16,857 bases of DNA from Lamprobacter sp046541315 (GTDB lineage: Bacteria > Pseudomonadota > Gammaproteobacteria > Chromatiales > Chromatiaceae): positions 1 to 16,857 of the forward strand of contig NZ_JBKHDN010000039.1 in NCBI RefSeq assembly GCF_046541315.1, written 5' to 3'. Below the pieces are notes generated by a model. It had not been told where the DNA came from, did not search any database, and worked only from the letters and a program-made list of their open reading frames with translations. Position 1 is the first letter of the stretch. Each line of letters starts with the position of its first letter. Positions 1 through 8,375 of the stretch are shown here, piece after piece. Position numbers and translations under genes: made by a program.

Positions 1-1043
1 CGGGTCACGGTTGGCAAACCGTCGATCAGCTCGGACAAGGTGATCGACTTGCCATTGCGCGCGGGCTGACAGATCCGGTTTCTGTTGAGCATTGGCGAGA
101 GGCCGAGATCATATTACTTGCTCATCTGCTTGGTGATGGCAGTTATCTCAGCGGGCAGCCGCTGCGTTATACCACCGCATCCGAAGATAACAGCCAGATT
201 GTGAGTGAGTGCGCCGCACATTTTGGTGTTCAGGTCAATCGGCATCGTGGGCGAGGCGCTTGGCATCAGCTGGTTTTCAGCGGTAACGGGAATCGCTGGC
301 ATCCCAGAGGTGTCAATCAATGGCTGCGTGATCTCGGAATATTTGGTCAACGCTCTCATGAAAAACGCATCCCGAGCGGAATCTTCCGTCTTTCACGAGA
401 GCAAATCGCGCTGTTCTTGAAGCATCTATGGGCCACTGATGGCACGATTTCAGTTCGCAAACCTGGGCAACGCGGTAGCCACGGCATCCATTTAAGTACC
501 AATAGCCGAGGTCTTGCCGATGACGTCGCGGCACTGCTTCTGCGTTTAGGGATTGTGGCAAGAATTCAGGCGGTCAATGTCGCTCACTATCGGACGACCT
601 ACATGGTATGGGTTAGAGGGGCGATGGCGCAGCGGCTCTTTCTTGATCGTGTTGGTGCATTTGGGCCGCGCTTGGCTGCCGCTGCTGAACTGAAGCCATG
701 TCTTCTTGGTATTATTGAAAATCCTAATGTTGATACGCTTCCGCAGGAGATTTTTCAGCGTGTTAAGGCGTCGATGAGAAAGCATGGTGTTACGCATCGA
801 CAAATGGCTAGTCTAAGAGGCACTTCATACGGTGGCTCGGCCCACTTTCAGTTCTCACCATCACGTAAAACCTTGATGAGCTACGCGGAATTGCTCAATG
901 ATGCCGAGTTGCGAGTAGAAGCCAATAGCGCCCTGTTTTGGGATACCGTGGTTGCCGTAGAGCCCGATGGCGAAGAGGAGGTTTATGATTTAACGGTTCC
1001 TGGTCCGGCTTCCTGGCTGGCTGATGGCATCGTCAGTCATAAT
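1..1043 (+). mobile_element. DnaB intein with LAGLIDADG homing endonuclease domain (N-terminus outside window)
   Basis: The 347 visible codons do not match DnaB and end in the intein C-terminal signature: VYDLTVPG, then ADGIVSHN directly before Ser, giving the penultimate His, terminal Asn and +1 Ser used in protein splicing. Two LAGLIDADG-type dodecapeptides are visible, LLAHLLGDG at 114-140 and LFLKHLWATDG at 411-443. Both keep the catalytic Asp, so the endonuclease may be active. The start, GWQTVDQLGQGDRLAIAR, looks like the stretch that follows splicing block B, so roughly the first 60-80 residues (blocks A and B) are missing. A helix-turn-helix-like stretch near 775-830 (GVTHRQMASLRG) precedes the C-terminal splicing blocks. 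GC content is clearly lower than in neighbouring genes, which fits horizontal acquisition. The reading frame is intact throughout. Confidence 0.93.
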
Positions 1044-1256
1044 TCTGGTGCGATCGAGCAGGATGCAGACCTCATTGTCTTTATTTATCGCGACGAGGTC
1101 TATCACGAGGATAGCCCGGACAAAGGGGTTGCCGAGATCATCATCGGCAAGCAGCGTAACGGACCGATCGGCACCGTGAAGCTCGCTTTTTTGGGCCAGT
1201 TCACTAAGTTCGAGAATCTGGCCGAGGATCTCTACGGCGACCTGGGGTATCAATGA
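1..1256 (+). CDS. dnaB: Replicative DNA helicase DnaB, C-terminal part, interrupted by an intein (5' end outside window)
   Basis: The frame is open from base 3 to the TGA at 1254-1256. The last 70 codons (1044-1253) are the C-terminal end of the replicative helicase's RecA-like motor domain: SGAIEQDADLIVFIYRDEVY, then EIIIGKQRNGPIGTVKL. This closely resembles E. coli DnaB, including the KQRNGP segment that holds the arginine finger. DnaB is the hexameric helicase that unwinds DNA at the replication fork. Everything upstream of 1044 in this frame is intein, which must be spliced out to give a working helicase; the N-terminal extein is not in the window. The stop overlaps the alr start (ATGA), so the two are probably co-transcribed and translationally coupled. 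No in-frame stop or frameshift is seen. The helicase identity is secure; only the gene's extent is unknown. Confidence 0.95.
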   Translation, partial: GHGWQTVDQLGQGDRLAIARGLTDPVSVEHWREAEIILLAHLLGDGSYLSGQPLRYTTASEDNSQIVSECAAHFGVQVNRHRGRGAWHQLVFSGNGNRWHPRGVNQWLRDLGIFGQRSHEKRIPSGIFRLSREQIALFLKHLWATDGTISVRKPGQRGSHGIHLSTNSRGLADDVAALLLRLGIVARIQAVNVAHYRTTYMVWVRGAMAQRLFLDRVGAFGPRLAAAAELKPCLLGIIENPNVDTLPQEIFQRVKASMRKHGVTHRQMASLRGTSYGGSAHFQFSPSRKTLMSYAELLNDAELRVEANSALFWDTVVAVEPDGEEEVYDLTVPGPASWLADGIVSHNSGAIEQDADLIVFIYRDEVYHEDSPDKGVAEIIIGKQRNGPIGTVKLAFLGQFTKFENLAEDLYGDLGYQ

Positions 1257-2361
1257 TCGTTGGTCCTATCGCGCATATCGATCTCGGCGCGCTGCGGCAT
1301 AATCTGGCCGTCTGTCGCGCGGCGGCGCCGAGCAGTCGTCTCTGGGCCGTGATCAAGGCCGATGCCTATGGACATGGCATGGGGCACTGCGCTGCGGCAC
1401 TGGAAGCCGCCGACGGCTTCGCGGTCGCGCGCGTCCAGGAGGCGCTCGGATTGCGCGCGATTGGCATCGACAAGCCGCTGTTGGTGCTGGAAGGCGCGGC
1501 GAGCGAGGCCGAACTCGGCGCGGTGCTGTCCCTGCAGGTCGAGTTGACGGTGCACTCCAGCCGGCAGCTGGATCTGATCCGCACCCAGCTGCGCGCCAAT
1601 CCGCCACCAAGGCCGCAGCGCATCTGGCTCAAGCTCGATACCGGCATGGGTCGGCTTGGTCTGCAAGACGCCGAAGCCGTGGCACTGATCGAGCGTTTGC
1701 GCACGCGGACGTCACCGCTGGAACTGGCCGGCATCATGACCCATCTGGCCAACGCCGATGATCCGACGCATCCAATGACCGCCTCGCAATGCGAGCAGGC
1801 GAGGGCGCTTGCCGAGCGTTTCGGTCTGCCATTATCGATCGGCAACTCCGCTGGTATCCTTGCGCATCCCGCCGCGCGCAGCGATTGGGTACGCCCAGGC
1901 ATCATGCTCTACGGCGGCTCGCCGTTGCTGGGCCAGGCGGCGGCGGCCTTGGATCTGCGCCCGGCGATGACCTTGACGAGTCAACTGATCGCGGTGCGCG
2001 AGCTGCCAGCCGGCGCCGCGATCGGCTACGGCAGCACCTATCGCTGCCCGCAGCCGATGCGCGTCGGCGTGGTCGCCATCGGCTACGGTGACGGCTATCC
2101 ACGGCATGCGCCAACCGGCACGCCGGTCCTGATTCGCGGCCGGCGCGCAGCGCTCCTCGGACGCGTTTCCATGGATATGATCAGCGTCGATCTGCGCCAG
2201 ATACCGGCGGCCACGGTTGGCGATCCGGTGACGCTCTGGGGGCAGGGGCTGCCGGTGGAGGAGGTCGCCGAGCAGGTAGGCACGATCAATTACGAGCTGT
2301 TGTGCCGGATCGCCAACCGGGTGCGGCTGGTCTATGACGAGCAGGCACCGGGGGGACGGCT

Positions 2362-2365
<4 letters not shown>
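1253..2365 (+). CDS. alr: Alanine racemase
   Basis: A PLP-dependent enzyme that interconverts L- and D-alanine in the cytoplasm, supplying D-Ala for peptidoglycan. At 370 aa it has the usual family length. Visible motifs: the PLP-lysine box WAVIKADAYGHG (Lys35), WLKLDTGMGRLG (125-136), RPGIMLYG (214-221), the second catalytic base Tyr in IGYGSTY (Tyr259) and IGYGDGYPR just after it, and LGRVSMDM (302-309). The ATG start overlaps the dnaB stop as ATGA; a weak GGGG lies just upstream, so translation probably relies on coupling. The end overlaps the radA start as TTGA. A dnaB-alr pair is a widespread gammaproteobacterial arrangement. The symbol alr is preferred over dadX because of this housekeeping context; no catabolic dadA is nearby. 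Confidence 0.97.
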
Positions 2366-3786
<1,421 letters not shown>

Positions 3787-3793
3787 ACGCGCA

Positions 3794-3838
3794 AGCGCCC
3801 GGTTGCAACCGGCGATGCCCTTGGCGAGGCCGGGCGCT
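3794..3838 (+). terminator. Possible transcript-end hairpin after radA
   Basis: The 9-base arms AGCGCCCGG (3794-3802) and CCGGGCGCT (3830-3838) are perfect reverse complements, and the left arm also starts a perfect 14-bp palindrome, CCGGTTGCAACCGG (3799-3812). The two folds are mutually exclusive. It begins 8 bases after the radA stop. No T-run follows, so it is not a textbook intrinsic terminator; it may protect the 3' end of the mRNA or act with Rho. Confidence 0.35.
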
Positions 3839-3963
3839 GAGCCGAGAGCGGGCATCTATCTCCCCAGAACGCACCAGAACGCATCGCGGCTTGAGCACGG
3901 CGATTCGATTTGGTTGGACGAGACACAAGACTCCCTGCCCTGATCCCGGCTTTCCTGATTGCG

Positions 3964-3979
3964 CATAATGTATATTATG
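3964..3979. repeat. AT-rich inverted repeat
   Basis: CATAAT and ATTATG are perfect inverted arms around a GTAT spacer. The motif continues into TAAAGTCAAG, so the opposite strand reads CTTGACTTTACATAATATAC. It is a rare AT-rich island in this genome and looks like a dyad operator, but no regulator or toxin-antitoxin gene lies beside it in the window. Confidence 0.5.
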
Positions 3980-4018
3980 TAAAGTCAAGCGAACCAGCGG
4001 CTCCAGCCAGCGACACCA

Positions 4019-4047
4019 AATCCAAATCCTCCTAATCCAAATCCTCC
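4019..4047. repeat. Short tandem direct repeat, 15-bp period
   Basis: AATCCAAATCCTCC occurs twice (4019-4032 and 4034-4047) separated by one T. It lies in non-coding DNA between the two convergent genes. No function can be assigned. Confidence 0.75.
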
Positions 4048-4081
4048 CAGCCAGGCCAACGCTCCCACAGCCCTCAGCCTT

Positions 4082-5509
4082 TCAATACACGATCCGGTTG
4101 CGCCCTCTCTCCTTCGCCCGATAGAGGTTGCGGTCGGCGACTTCGAGCAGCGCATCGATGGTGCCGCCGCTGTACTCGGCCACGCCGCCGCTGATGGTGA
4201 CCCGGAGCCCCGGCGTTGACCAGTTCAACGCGCTGATCTCGCCGCGGATGCGCTCGGCGATCTCAAACGCGGCCTTGGCTGTCGCCGACGGCAGGATCAC
4301 CAGAAACTCCTCGCCCCCGTAACGTCCGCACACGTCCATGGTGCGCACGCACTGCCGTAAGACCTCCGCCGCCCGCGCCAGCACGATGTCGCCAACGGCA
4401 TGACCGTAGGTGTCGTTGATCGACTTGAACTCGTCCAAGTCGAACAGGATCACCGCCAGCCGATGGCCTTCACGGTCGCATTGGAGCAGTTCCTGGTGCA
4501 GCCGCTCGAACAGATAGCGCCGGTTGTAGCTCCGGGTCAGGGCGTCGGTGTTCGCCGCCTGATGCAGACGCTGCTGGATGGATTTCAGCTCGGAGATATC
4601 GACCAATGACACGAGGCGGTGCGGCGTGCCCGATAAATGAATCTGGATCACCGAGACCACCGCCCAGTGCGGTCGATCCTCTTGATCGCGTATCTGCATC
4701 TCGCGTTGCCCCTCCTCCTCGCTCGGCAAGCCCTCGTCGCGCAACCGCGTCCAGGCCGCGCTCGCGAGTTGACCGTCGGCGCCTTTGCTGAGGCCCAAGT
4801 AGCGGATGGCCGCCAGGTTGGCGCGGATGATCAGGGTTTGGGACTGATCGACCAGCAACATCGGAAATGGCGCGACATCGAGGAGGCTGCGCAGGTTCGT
4901 CTCGCTCTCGCGGAGACGACGCAGCAACCAGCCGGCCGACAACCATCCCAGGACGATGAGCAAGAGCACCGCGCCGCCGGTCCAGAACAGCTTGCTGCGC
5001 ACATCGCCGATCAGCGCACTGAGCGACTGAGTATTGGCATAGAAGCTGGCAATGCCGATCAGCTGATGCTTGCGCGGATGGTAGAGCGGCTCTTCGGTGA
5101 CGAAACAGTTGGCGCAGGTCGCGTCTTCCCCGCGCACGAATGTCAACCGCTCGGCTGGCAAAGACGTGGCATGCGGATCGAACTCCAGCTCCACCCGGTC
5201 GGTCAGCGGCGTCCGGGTGCCCTGCTCCTTGAGCAACAGGATGCCATCGAGGCGGGTATCGAGCGCGGTGACCAGGCGCTCCGGCGGCAGCTCGATGGCG
5301 AACAGCGACTCAAGACTGCGCGCCTGGGCTTGAGCAAGCGCGTGGGCCCGACTCTCGGCATCGGCCTGCAGGCTCGGCTCGAGCACGAGCAGCCAATAAC
5401 TGCTGATCAAACCGGTCAGCAGCAGCCCCAGCAGGCCAAAGATCGCCGCTAGATTGCGCTCGAAGGCAAAGGACGGGCGTTCCTCGGCAAAGCGGTGCTC
5501 ACTCGGCAT
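4082..5509 (-). CDS. Membrane-bound diguanylate cyclase with periplasmic CxxC sensor, PAS and GGDEF domains
   Basis: This enzyme should make the second messenger c-di-GMP from two GTP at the inner membrane. The 475 aa read as: a short cytoplasmic N-terminus; TM1 about 19-43; a periplasmic domain of about 130 residues containing the pair Cys132/Cys135 in TCANCF; TM2 about 174-196; a PAS-like domain about 203-305; a short linker; and a GGDEF domain 310-475. The active site is intact (GGEEF 398-402, and FDLDEFKSINDTYGH 356-370). The inhibitory I-site RTMD (389-392) sits five residues before GGEEF, as in product-inhibited cyclases. There is no EAL or HD-GYP domain. The start overlaps the end of the upstream YfiR-like gene by 11 nt, with GAGAG 9 nt upstream. 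It is the last gene of the receptor/YfiR-like/cyclase unit; the signal sensed is unknown. Confidence 0.93.
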   Translation of the reverse strand: MPSEHRFAEERPSFAFERNLAAIFGLLGLLLTGLISSYWLLVLEPSLQADAESRAHALAQAQARSLESLFAIELPPERLVTALDTRLDGILLLKEQGTRTPLTDRVELEFDPHATSLPAERLTFVRGEDATCANCFVTEEPLYHPRKHQLIGIASFYANTQSLSALIGDVRSKLFWTGGAVLLLIVLGWLSAGWLLRRLRESETNLRSLLDVAPFPMLLVDQSQTLIIRANLAAIRYLGLSKGADGQLASAAWTRLRDEGLPSEEEGQREMQIRDQEDRPHWAVVSVIQIHLSGTPHRLVSLVDISELKSIQQRLHQAANTDALTRSYNRRYLFERLHQELLQCDREGHRLAVILFDLDEFKSINDTYGHAVGDIVLARAAEVLRQCVRTMDVCGRYGGEEFLVILPSATAKAAFEIAERIRGEISALNWSTPGLRVTISGGVAEYSGGTIDALLEVADRNLYRAKERGRNRIVY

Positions 5510-6080
5510 GATGCGCGACTCTCAAGAAAAAGGCCTTGAAACGCACCCCGGCACGTTGCGCCTGCGCTCGATTGATTGCCGGCAGTATCCGATCGGTGAC
5601 ATGAATGCCAGCGACCGCCCCGGCTTGCACATGACCGGCGAACGGCGAAAACACCAACGCCCCATGCGTCACCGACAGATCCCGCATCAAGGCTGGCTTG
5701 AGGTCGACGCTGGCGATGAAGATCCCCCCCAGCGGCGGACCGCGATAGGTCCGCAGCTCCTCGAGCGCCAGCACCTTGACGGTCAGCGGCATGTCCTGAA
5801 TCTGCTCGATCTCCTCCAGGCCCGTCACCACCTGATCGACAGCGGCATCCGAGCCCTGATAGGCGACCGCCACATGCAGCCGTCCATCGGCGGATTGGCG
5901 CTGTTGCAACCCTTCCAAGGCGCTGATCACCGCCGGAAAGATCCGCAGGCCGACGCGCAGACGCTGCTGTTCCTCCGGCCACAGCACCCGGGCCAGCGCC
6001 TCGGGACCATAACCCGACAGCGCGCTACAGGCGAGCGCGACCGCCAGCAGACGACAACAACCGGCAACCAGGTTCGGCAT
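5499..6080 (-). CDS. Periplasmic YfiR-like protein, putative regulator of the adjacent diguanylate cyclase
   Basis: A 193-aa secreted protein. Residues 1 to about 30 look like a signal peptide (a hydrophobic LLAVALACSAL stretch, with cleavage possibly after EALA). The C-terminus (141-193) contains LVFSPFAGHV and RILPAINRAQAQRAGVRF followed by FFLRVA, which resembles the final motif of YfiR/DUF4154 proteins (an Ile-Asn, then Arg-Ala-Gly, then Leu-Arg-Leu/Val-Ala pattern). YfiR proteins are periplasmic repressors of the cyclase YfiN. I chose the ATG at 6078-6080 because it lies 2 nt after the receptor stop (TGATCATG), which suits translational reinitiation; no ribosome-binding site is visible. 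The mature part has no cysteine, unlike disulfide-bearing Pseudomonas YfiR. The family call is from remembered motifs and is moderate. A substrate-binding-protein-like fold is the alternative. Confidence 0.6.
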   Translation of the reverse strand: MPNLVAGCCRLLAVALACSALSGYGPEALARVLWPEEQQRLRVGLRIFPAVISALEGLQQRQSADGRLHVAVAYQGSDAAVDQVVTGLEEIEQIQDMPLTVKVLALEELRTYRGPPLGGIFIASVDLKPALMRDLSVTHGALVFSPFAGHVQAGAVAGIHVTDRILPAINRAQAQRAGVRFKAFFLRVAHHAE

Positions 6081-6082
6081 GA

Positions 6083-8152
6083 TCAAAACGCGTAGCCGAC
6101 GGACAGCCACCAATGGCGTCCCGGGCGCGGATAGTCATCGCGATAGATCAGGTCGACCCCGCCGATCCCGGTAGGCTGCTCGGGAAAGCGGATATCGGCA
6201 TCGGTTAGATTCTTCACCCCGAAGTGCGCAAACAGGCCTTGCTCGGAGGGGGCATAGCTCAGGGTCACATCCGCCAGCGTATAGGCGTCCACGGGCGCGC
6301 GCGTATCCGCGGGCTGACGCGCCCGTTCACCCACATAGCGCAGTTGCAGGGCGGCGGTCCAGGCATGGATCGGCTGCCACAACAGGGCCAGATTCGCCAG
6401 CAGATCGGTCCCGCCAGGCAGCGGCCGATCCAGCCCCAATTCCAGGCTGTCGACGTAAGAGAGATTGGCATCGAGCTTGAGCGTCGGCAGCAGCCGTTGT
6501 TTGTATTCGAGTTCGATTCCGCGCAGGCGCGCATCGGCGCTATTGAGATAGCCGTCATCGTCGTAGCCGAACACGATCGACTCCGAGAGATCGGACTGGA
6601 ACAGGATCAGCCTGCCCTCCCAGTGCGACTGTTTCAGGATGTAGCCGAATTCATAGGTCGTGATCTCGCCGGCGCGCACCTGCTCGACGCCTTGCGCGGG
6701 ATAGGTCAGCTCGTAGAAGGTGGGTGGGCGAAACGCCCGCGCGTATTGCAGCTTGAGGATGTGTTCGTCGTTGAGCGGCCAGACGGCGGCCAAGCGTGGA
6801 CTTACATGCGTGCCGACATCGCTGTAGTCGTCGACGCGCAAGGCGGCGGTGACGTTGAGGCGCGCGCCGAGACGGACTTGATCCTGCACCACCAGACTCA
6901 GCACCCGGCGACTGAGATCCTCGTCCAGCCAGGGAAAATCGATGCCGAAGGCCTCGGGCCAGTCCCAGCTCGCCTCGTCGACCTCGACATGGCGCGCCTC
7001 GAACCCAACCAGCACCTTATGGCGCGGATGCGGTCGCCAGTGCAGATCGGCGGCGGCGAGGTAGCGCGTCTCGCGGTAATCCTGACTCATGAAGACCGGC
7101 TCGTTCTCAAGGAAGTAGCCGGCGGGAGCGACGTAGAGGTCATCGCGGTCACGGTGGTGACGCAAGGCCTCTAAGCGCAGCCGCGTGCGCAGCCGTTCGC
7201 TGAGTTGGATGTCACCGCCGAGCCGCAACGACTCATAACCCTGGCGCGAGGCGAGCCGATCATCTTCTGGCGGCAGGAAATGATTGATGCCGAAGGCATC
7301 GCCATAATCGTCTTCGAGAAGCTTCACGGCGGCGAAGAAGTCGCCCCAGGCGAGGTCGGCGAACAGCCCGCGATAGCGATGCGACTCGTTACTCTTGCCA
7401 GGCGCGTTGGACAGCTCGGGCCGATCGATCCCGTAGAGCGCATCCTCGGCCACCTCAACGCCGGCGTGGCCGTCGAGACCGAGCGCATTGACCGACAGCG
7501 AGAGATCGCGCGCGGGATCGCGCCAATACCAGAGGCCACCGCCGCCACGCTCGCCGCTGCCATCCATGGCTTGCACATGCAGTCCGCGTTGCGCTTTGCG
7601 GGTGATGACATCGACCACGCCGGCGAAGGCGTACTCGCCATGCACCGAGGCGCCGGGACCGCGAATCACCTCGATGCGTTCGACCTGTTCGATCGGGATG
7701 TTCAGGATCGGATTGGCGGTGGCATACAGGGTCGAGTTCATCGACACGCCATCGAGCAGGATCTTGAGGTTGCCCGAGGCGTAGCCGAAACCGACGCCGC
7801 GGCTGAGAATCTGCCGCTCGCCGCTCATCTCCATGCCATCGCTGATGCCTGGCACCAGCGTCAAGGCCTCGCCGACGTTGCGCACGCCGCGCACCAGCAG
7901 ATCATCGCCCGTCAGGATGGTGGCCATGCCCGGCACATAGTCGGCATTCATGCCGCTGCGCGTGGCCAGTTCGGTCTCCTGCTCGATGAGTGCCAACAAA
8001 TCCCGCAGCGGCGCCTGATCGCCCGCCGCATCCTCCAGCGTCGTTCCGGTCTGCGCCAAGGCGACGCAGACCGGCAGCAACAAGAGCGACAACCCCAGGA
8101 CGCGAGCACGGGCGGAACGGGTCGTCATGGTCGCAATCGCGAACAACTTCAT
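6083..8152 (-). CDS. TonB-dependent outer-membrane receptor
   Basis: An outer-membrane beta-barrel receptor, 689 aa from this start. After a signal peptide (core VLGLSLLLLPVCVALAQ) comes a plug domain at about 70-187, with VRNVGEALTLVPGI, LKILLDGVSMN, VERIEVIRGPGASVHGEYAF and GVVDVITRKA. The rest forms a barrel ending in WWLSVGYAF, with the terminal Phe typical of outer-membrane proteins. The pre-plug segment ELATRSGMNADYVPGMATIL is characteristic, but no clear TonB box is seen. The substrate cannot be read from sequence; iron-complex or cobalamin transport is only the default guess. The frame continues upstream into the tRNA-Ser gene, so longer starts are rejected. ATG at 8152 or at 8128 are both possible, and neither has a good ribosome-binding site. 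The next two genes follow with 2 nt spacing and an 11 nt overlap, suggesting a signalling receptor. Confidence 0.93.
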   Translation of the reverse strand: MKLFAIATMTTRSARARVLGLSLLLLPVCVALAQTGTTLEDAAGDQAPLRDLLALIEQETELATRSGMNADYVPGMATILTGDDLLVRGVRNVGEALTLVPGISDGMEMSGERQILSRGVGFGYASGNLKILLDGVSMNSTLYATANPILNIPIEQVERIEVIRGPGASVHGEYAFAGVVDVITRKAQRGLHVQAMDGSGERGGGGLWYWRDPARDLSLSVNALGLDGHAGVEVAEDALYGIDRPELSNAPGKSNESHRYRGLFADLAWGDFFAAVKLLEDDYGDAFGINHFLPPEDDRLASRQGYESLRLGGDIQLSERLRTRLRLEALRHHRDRDDLYVAPAGYFLENEPVFMSQDYRETRYLAAADLHWRPHPRHKVLVGFEARHVEVDEASWDWPEAFGIDFPWLDEDLSRRVLSLVVQDQVRLGARLNVTAALRVDDYSDVGTHVSPRLAAVWPLNDEHILKLQYARAFRPPTFYELTYPAQGVEQVRAGEITTYEFGYILKQSHWEGRLILFQSDLSESIVFGYDDDGYLNSADARLRGIELEYKQRLLPTLKLDANLSYVDSLELGLDRPLPGGTDLLANLALLWQPIHAWTAALQLRYVGERARQPADTRAPVDAYTLADVTLSYAPSEQGLFAHFGVKNLTDADIRFPEQPTGIGGVDLIYRDDYPRPGRHWWLSVGYAF

Positions 8153-8226
8153 CGCAAAGAGACGCCAGCCTGCGGCCGTGTGAGTTGCTATGAGGTCTCG
8201 GGCAAGGCGAGCGCATGCTTTGGAAA

Positions 8227-8317
8227 TGGCGGAGAGGGTGGGATTCGAACCCACGATAGGCGATTAACCTATACACACTTTCCAGGCGTGCTCCTTAAGC
8301 CACTCGGACACCTCTCC
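8227..8317 (-). tRNA. tRNA-Ser (anticodon GGA)
   Basis: On the minus strand the gene starts GGAGAGGTGTCCGAGTGG and ends with the acceptor strand CCTCTCC, discriminator G and an encoded CCA. The anticodon stem pairs CACGC with GTGTG around the loop CTGGAAA, giving anticodon GGA (reads UCC/UCU). A long class II variable arm (TAGG pairing with CCTA) and the T-loop GGTTCGAATCC fit serine tRNA. Its 3' end is about 75 nt upstream of the receptor start on the same strand. Confidence 0.97.
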
Positions 8318-8375
8318 GGAATGCAGTCGATGCGAGGTCGCGCGGTCGGACTCGGCAGCCGGTACTTGCATCGCC

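Larger units (their letters stand above)
3787..4081. other. 295-base intergenic region between convergent radA and diguanylate cyclase genes
   Basis: I see no convincing gene here; short frames on both strands are low-complexity and match nothing I recognise. The region holds a GC-rich hairpin just after radA (3794-3838), an AT-rich inverted repeat (3964-3979) and a 15-bp-period direct repeat (4019-4047). The AT-rich patch contrasts sharply with the surrounding GC-rich sequence. No rho-independent terminator with a clear T-tract was found for either flanking gene. Confidence 0.7.

Noticed and set aside
6081..6113. Upstream start for the YfiR-like protein at 6113
   Set aside because: It would add 11 residues before a good signal peptide and overlap the receptor; the ATG at 6080 sits 2 nt after the receptor stop.
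8153..8254. N-terminal extension of the receptor starting MGSNPTLSA
   Set aside because: These codons lie partly within the tRNA-Ser gene (the GSNPTLS string is a typical translation of a tRNA T-arm); the signal peptide supports a start at 8152 or 8128.
8227..8317. tRNA-Ser as an integration site for a mobile element
   Set aside because: No integrase gene and no repeated copy of the tRNA 3' end were seen in the window.
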